Positions 44,520 through 47,646 of a DNA stretch of 47,646 nt are shown one piece after another. Positions within the stretch are counted from its first letter, which is position 1. Every line of letters begins with the position of its first letter. The stretch lies in the NCBI GenBank assembly GCA_038533155.1, contig JBCAZH010000020.1, positions 1 to 47,646 of the forward strand, written 5' to 3'. This stretch comes from CALBPI01 sp038533155 (GTDB taxonomy: Bacteria; Pseudomonadota; Gammaproteobacteria; Steroidobacterales; Woeseiaceae). The translations under genes and the position numbers were made by a program. The notes beneath the pieces were generated by a model that saw only the letters and a list, made by a program, of their open reading frames with translations, made no database searches and was not told where the DNA came from.

Positions 44520-44935
44520 TGACCAACCCTCTGGTTCGAGCGCTGATTGGACCGTCGTGCATCTCCCATTGCCTCAAGCCGAGAAGCGAGGGTTCCGACA
44601 TGTAGCTCAAGCTTATGGCCATCGGGATCCAGGAAATACATGGACTTCCCCTCGCTGCGATTCTGCTTCCAAATGCGGACATTGTTCGCCTCGAGCTTCG
44701 CCGCGAACGCATCGAAATCGTCGTCGTCGATATCGAACGCGATATGTGTGTAGTCGCTATGAGGGGCTCCGGCATTGGAGTCTTCCGACAAGCAGAGCCA
44801 GAGACTGCCCGCTTCGAAGTACGCACCCGACTGGTGGTTGGAGACCAACCGAAACCCGAGCACTTCTTCATAGAACTGGATTGACGCGTCAAGCTTCGAT
44901 ACCGCGAGCGTAATGTGGTTGATACCGTTGATCAT
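44507..44935 (-). CDS. fosA: FosA-like glutathione transferase / glyoxalase-fold protein
   Basis: Predicted cytoplasmic vicinal-oxygen-chelate enzyme of 142 residues, closest to FosA, which adds glutathione to fosfomycin. Numbering coincides with Pseudomonas FosA: metal ligands His7, His64 and Glu110; fosfomycin-site Thr9, Trp46, Lys90, Ser94, Ser98, Tyr100 and Arg119. Blocks such as GINHITLAVSKLD, SLWLCLSED, NRSEGKSMYFLDPDGHKLEL and HVGTLASRLEA are typical. The C-terminal tail differs, with RSNQRSNQR. It lies six bases after the DUF6940 gene and overlaps the next gene by 13. There are no mobile elements nearby, so this is a resident chromosomal gene. Confidence 0.85.
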   Translation of the reverse strand: MINGINHITLAVSKLDASIQFYEEVLGFRLVSNHQSGAYFEAGSLWLCLSEDSNAGAPHSDYTHIAFDIDDDDFDAFAAKLEANNVRIWKQNRSEGKSMYFLDPDGHKLELHVGTLASRLEAMGDARRSNQRSNQRVGQCSR

Positions 44936-44941
44936 TGAACT

Positions 44942-45537
44942 TCAACCGAGCGTACGATAGGGCGCATGATGATAGTACTTCGGTGTCGAGTCCATCCGTA
45001 CGTGTAACCATGCCACTCCGCCGCCAGCGGTGTTGAGCCACATGGGACGGTGACTCAGCCGTTCGGACGCCTTTTCACCGACCGTTTGCCACAACGCATG
45101 CACCTGCGCCTGCGGCGCGGTTCGGACGAAATCCGCCAGGTGGCAGTATTGAGAATTGCGTTGCACCGGGCATGGCACGACCATCATCGCGTCGCGACCT
45201 AGATTTCGAATACCACCACCTCTTCTCCGTCGCCCACTGAGCTGAAATGCTCGGCAAACACCGACGGATCCGGGGGTCGCTTGAGTCTAGGCGCATCTAA
45301 CAGAACAAATTCGAAGTCGCGTCTTGCCGTCTCGCGCGTGACGGGTGGCGTCTCCCAGCGGTACGCGGAAAACGGGGAGTCGGCGAGAGCTTGGGTAAAC
45401 AACGAAAGAAAGTGTTGATCGTCTCTTAGCAGTTGCAAAGCACCGCCAAACGAAACTGTTGTCCCGCTCTCTGAGAACCGGTAACAGAGTATCCCCTTGC
45501 TGAGTTCCGCGCAGTCAGCTTTGAAGGCGCCCTTCAC
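44942..45537 (-). pseudogene. DUF6940 family gene split by a one-base frameshift
   Basis: Two adjacent open frames (45537-45199 and 45187-44942) together encode one DUF6940-type protein of about 198 residues. The first has YRWETPPVT, FEFVLLDAP and VFAEHFS; the second has VVPCP, HLADFVRTAP, WLNTAGGGVAWLHVRMDS and PKYYHHAPYRTLG. In the first frame translation stops right after VVVFEI. Adding one A to the AAA run (T run at 45204-45206 on the plus strand) gives FENLGRDAMMVVPCP and continues without a break. The first frame starts at GTG 45537, overlapping the upstream stop by four bases. It is either a recent mutation or a homopolymer sequence error. Function unknown. Confidence 0.82.
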
Positions 45538-46109
45538 CGTGCGGCCTCGTAACGACGCATCAACTCCGTGTAAAAGGTCTCGAAGTCTGAAGCTGACTCA
45601 AACTCGCGCTGGGGGATCACGTGAAAAAGAAAGGCGTTTACCTGAACAGTGATCGCATACGAACTCCTGTCAATTTTTCGGATCGCGTGCCAGAAGTGGA
45701 GCGAGTCGTTGGCTTCGGTCTGCTCTCGAAGACCGTTGTCCTCAATGATCAAAACATGCCGTCCGAGCGTGCCGGTCGCGGCACTCGCGGAGAAGACAAC
45801 TCTCAACAGTCCAAAAGCGTACGCAGCAAGAAACCCGCAAAAGCTAGCGAGCACTGCCACGGCAAGCAGCTTGGGCCAATTCACATCGACGCCACGATCC
45901 AGCGCCTTGAGTACCGTCATCGGCAGCGCAACAACGAAAATGATCAAGAATAGATTCAGGCTTGATCGATCGCTGAACATTCGGGAAAGATTTAACCGCA
46001 GGAGGTCCTTGCGAGTCAGGTCTGTCTCAATCTGCAGGACCCCAGACTCGAATTGCGGCGTACGTCGACCCTCAACGTTCGATTCAGGCGTCTCGTAGAT
46101 ATCGTTCAT
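45534..46109 (-). CDS. YcxB-like membrane protein
   Basis: Predicted inner-membrane protein of 191 residues. Two membrane helices (SLNLFLIIFVVALPMTVL and AVAVLASFCGFLAAYAFGLL) are followed by a cytoplasmic YcxB-like C-terminal domain (GLREQTEANDSLHFWHAIRK, then IPQREFESASDFETFYTEL). That last block, with the I-P-x-R-x-F pattern, is the recognisable part. The ATG at 46109 is favoured by AGGGAG five bases upstream; a GTG two codons earlier abuts that site. It is the first of four overlapping minus-strand genes ending at 43728. Function unknown. Confidence 0.75.
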   Translation of the reverse strand: MNDIYETPESNVEGRRTPQFESGVLQIETDLTRKDLLRLNLSRMFSDRSSLNLFLIIFVVALPMTVLKALDRGVDVNWPKLLAVAVLASFCGFLAAYAFGLLRVVFSASAATGTLGRHVLIIEDNGLREQTEANDSLHFWHAIRKIDRSSYAITVQVNAFLFHVIPQREFESASDFETFYTELMRRYEAAR

Positions 46110-46288
46110 CGCCACTCCCTGCTATTCACTCGTCAAGGATACTTGCGCGCGGCACTACTCGCGTCAATAGAGCGTCCCGGTCGCAAGTGCGCCTGGCTGA
46201 CTTCGATCTGCATCTCAACTTGATCTTGGCGAGAACCCGAGCCGTATAGGACTGGTCAAGAGACCCCAGTCAATGCGAGTCTATAGAC

Positions 46289-46936
46289 ATGAACACTCGA
46301 TGGAACATTGCCGTCGTATCGTTGATGCTTTTGGCGACTCTTGCAGGCTTCGGCTACGTATTGAGCATTTGGTCGGTCGGCTACTCTCCGAGATGGACAC
46401 CCGGCGACAACAAGTACCAGTATCCCAATGAGCGATTTGGGTTTCCAGATATCACCTTGGAGGGCCAGTTCCGACTGGTATTCTCGCCCGCTTGGGGAGA
46501 TACGTCATTGATCACGGTCACGCCTACCGAGACGGGCGCTGAGGTAAGCGCTGAGACCTACTATGGAGAGTGGGCAGAACCGCCGTTGCTCGAGTCGTAC
46601 GAACGGACGATCTCACGTAGCATGTATCAAGATCTTGTTCGCCAACTTTATGCGCTCGATATCTTTGATCGCAATCCTACAGAAGATGTTTTTCCCGCTG
46701 CGGACGGCAGAGGTGTTCACTTCATGGCCATTGTTGACGACCGGTACATCTGGTTCGATAGCAATATCGACATCCCTGAGCTTGTCGCGCTTGAGAGTCT
46801 GTTCCGCTCCGTTTGCGGCGATAGATGCGATGCAGACTTTCTGGGTGACCACAATCACATACCCGAACTCAGACGGCGTACACTCGAACTTCTCGAAGAA
46901 GCCGCCCGAGAGAAGCAAACACCGGACTCCGACTGA
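46289..46936 (+). CDS. Uncharacterised membrane-anchored protein
   Basis: Predicted protein of 215 residues with one N-terminal membrane anchor (NIAVVSLMLLATLAGFGYVL) and a soluble extracytoplasmic domain. It contains FRLVFSPAWGDTSLITVTPT, YERTISRSMYQDLVRQLYAL and CGDRCDADF (Cys pair four apart). I do not recognise the family. It converges on the zinc-ribbon gene ten bases away and is divergent from the YcxB-like gene, with 179 bases between them in which I see no clear promoter. Confidence 0.65.
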   Translation: MNTRWNIAVVSLMLLATLAGFGYVLSIWSVGYSPRWTPGDNKYQYPNERFGFPDITLEGQFRLVFSPAWGDTSLITVTPTETGAEVSAETYYGEWAEPPLLESYERTISRSMYQDLVRQLYALDIFDRNPTEDVFPAADGRGVHFMAIVDDRYIWFDSNIDIPELVALESLFRSVCGDRCDADFLGDHNHIPELRRRTLELLEEAAREKQTPDSD

Positions 46937-46946
46937 CAGACATGCC

Positions 46947-47405
46947 CTAGTGTTGTTCCGCTTTCTTGCAATACGCGATCACGCACTCCCAAAGATCAGG
47001 ATCGACTCCGCGAACCAAATGCGCATAGGCATCCAGGAACTCAGGAACCTCCTGCAAGGTTTTTGGGTATTCAACCGTGCCCGCGGATGAGTGAAACCAA
47101 AATCCATGCTCCGCCAGTGCTTTGACCTTCTCCCACTGCTTACGATCGGATTGCCTAGGCGGTTTGAACTTTCTGCCGAAGTTCAAAGACGGGCCGCCAC
47201 ATTGAGGACAGGTCATGGTCGTAGGCCAGCCGTCCGGATAATCGCTGAAGTCGAGTGTCCGCTTAAACGACTTCCGGCAGGCGAGGCACGCGTAGTGCGC
47301 CGCATAGGGAGGACCCTGCGGCTGCGACGCGCGATTTGGCAAGGCCCGTGACCCATTGCCACGACGAACCTCCATCCGTCTTGCTTTCTCTTCCTTCGTC
47401 GTCAT
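46947..47405 (-). CDS. Zinc-ribbon protein of unknown function
   Basis: Predicted soluble protein of 152 residues. It has a CxxC...CxxC zinc ribbon: CLACRKSFK and, after DYPDGWPTTM, TCPQCGGPS (~43-71). A short basic segment (NFGRKFKPPRQSDRKQWEK) and a helical C-terminus follow. The charged N-terminus (MTTKEEKARRMEVRRGNG) also suggests nucleic-acid or protein contact. The ATG at 47405 has GGGGAAAG upstream; the longer open frame to 47522 starts in unsupported sequence. The family is not recognised. Confidence 0.62.
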   Translation of the reverse strand: MTTKEEKARRMEVRRGNGSRALPNRASQPQGPPYAAHYACLACRKSFKRTLDFSDYPDGWPTTMTCPQCGGPSLNFGRKFKPPRQSDRKQWEKVKALAEHGFWFHSSAGTVEYPKTLQEVPEFLDAYAHLVRGVDPDLWECVIAYCKKAEQH

Positions 47406-47589
47406 CACTTTCCCCGGTTCGCTGCCGGACGGCCAGTGACCAACTCTTCCGCCACCAAACTGCCTACTCGCGCGAATCACCGCTGACTCTGCTTTTCCTA
47501 TTTTAGCAACTCTCGATTGCACGTCCTTGAGAAATACGACTCTCGATTCGAGCCATCAAATAAAGCAACCCGAAGAGCAGCTTAGGTTC

Positions 47590-47646
47590 CTATCGCAGGC
47601 GCGTCAGTAGAAAATCGAAGAATTCGCGCTGCAAATCGTTGCTGAC
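47590..47646 (-). CDS. 3' end of a gene running off the window
   Basis: The last 57 bases read on the minus strand as an open frame ending in TAG, encoding VSNDLQREFFDFLLTRLR. The amphipathic helix at the end looks like a genuine C-terminus, but 18 residues are too few to name a family. The 184 bases between this stop and the zinc-ribbon start hold no gene that I can see. Confidence 0.4.
   Translation of the reverse strand, partial: VSNDLQREFFDFLLTRLR

Noticed and set aside
1..47646. tRNA, rRNA, CRISPR, integrase or transposase
   Set aside because: No cloverleaf, rRNA core, spaced short repeats or transposase/integrase motifs were seen on either strand; this was by eye only and a covariance-model search would be decisive for small RNAs.

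Overview
The window reads as a chromosomal stretch of a free-living, probably aquatic Gammaproteobacterium. Moderately high GC, Shine-Dalgarno starts, RND efflux, a long TonB-dependent receptor with the Xanthomonas/Caulobacter-type plug, a flavin halogenase and SapC protein beside it, DUF3106/DUF4382 proteins and an Acs plus two-subunit sodium/acetate symporter all point that way. The order cannot be fixed by eye. I saw no rRNA, tRNA, CRISPR array, prophage or complete insertion sequence.

Layout. 1-355: three tandem copies of a ~117-bp repeat. 364-3480 (minus): secreted beta-propeller protein, predicted Fe-S uracil-DNA glycosylase, double-cupin protein and LysR regulator. 3600-6582: small secreted protein, an EAL phosphodiesterase with a degenerate GGDEF, and a lipoprotein. 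6854-12644 (plus): a compact three-gene RND efflux operon. 12651-14721 (minus): acyl-CoA dehydrogenase and alpha/beta hydrolase. 14795-15655: putative outer-membrane barrel. 15660-19188 (minus): five-gene ECF sigma-factor operon with a DUF4382-type lipoprotein, a single-TM anti-sigma-like protein, a very acidic small secreted protein and an Arg-rich DUF3106 protein. 19312-20947: HAD phosphatase and acyltransferase. 21051-26244 (plus): a five-gene operon of ABC ATPase, permease, secreted amidohydrolase-CIA30 fusion, DesK-like kinase and NarL/DesR-like regulator, with an inverted repeat upstream. 26247-32992: DUF3313 lipoprotein, DUF3667 membrane protein, PLP decarboxylase, GH36 alpha-galactosidase and SSS sugar symporter. 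33189-37148: acs and the two-subunit acetate symporter. 37363-43698: TonB receptor (frameshifted), flavin halogenase, SapC protein and AraC regulator. 43728-46109 (minus): four overlapping genes including a FosA-like enzyme and a frameshifted DUF6940 gene. 46289-47646: uncharacterised genes and the tail of one more.

How they work together. Nutrient capture is the common thread: TonB receptor/halogenase/SapC, alpha-galactosidase plus sugar symporter, and acetate uptake plus activation. The rest concerns the envelope: RND efflux, the sensor-linked ABC operon, and the sigma-factor operon with several exported products. The two best candidates for little-described systems are the ABC/amidohydrolase-CIA30/two-component operon and the ECF sigma operon with its oppositely charged exported proteins. 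Two genes carry single small frameshifts, at 39376 and 45204, which are either recent mutations or sequence errors.
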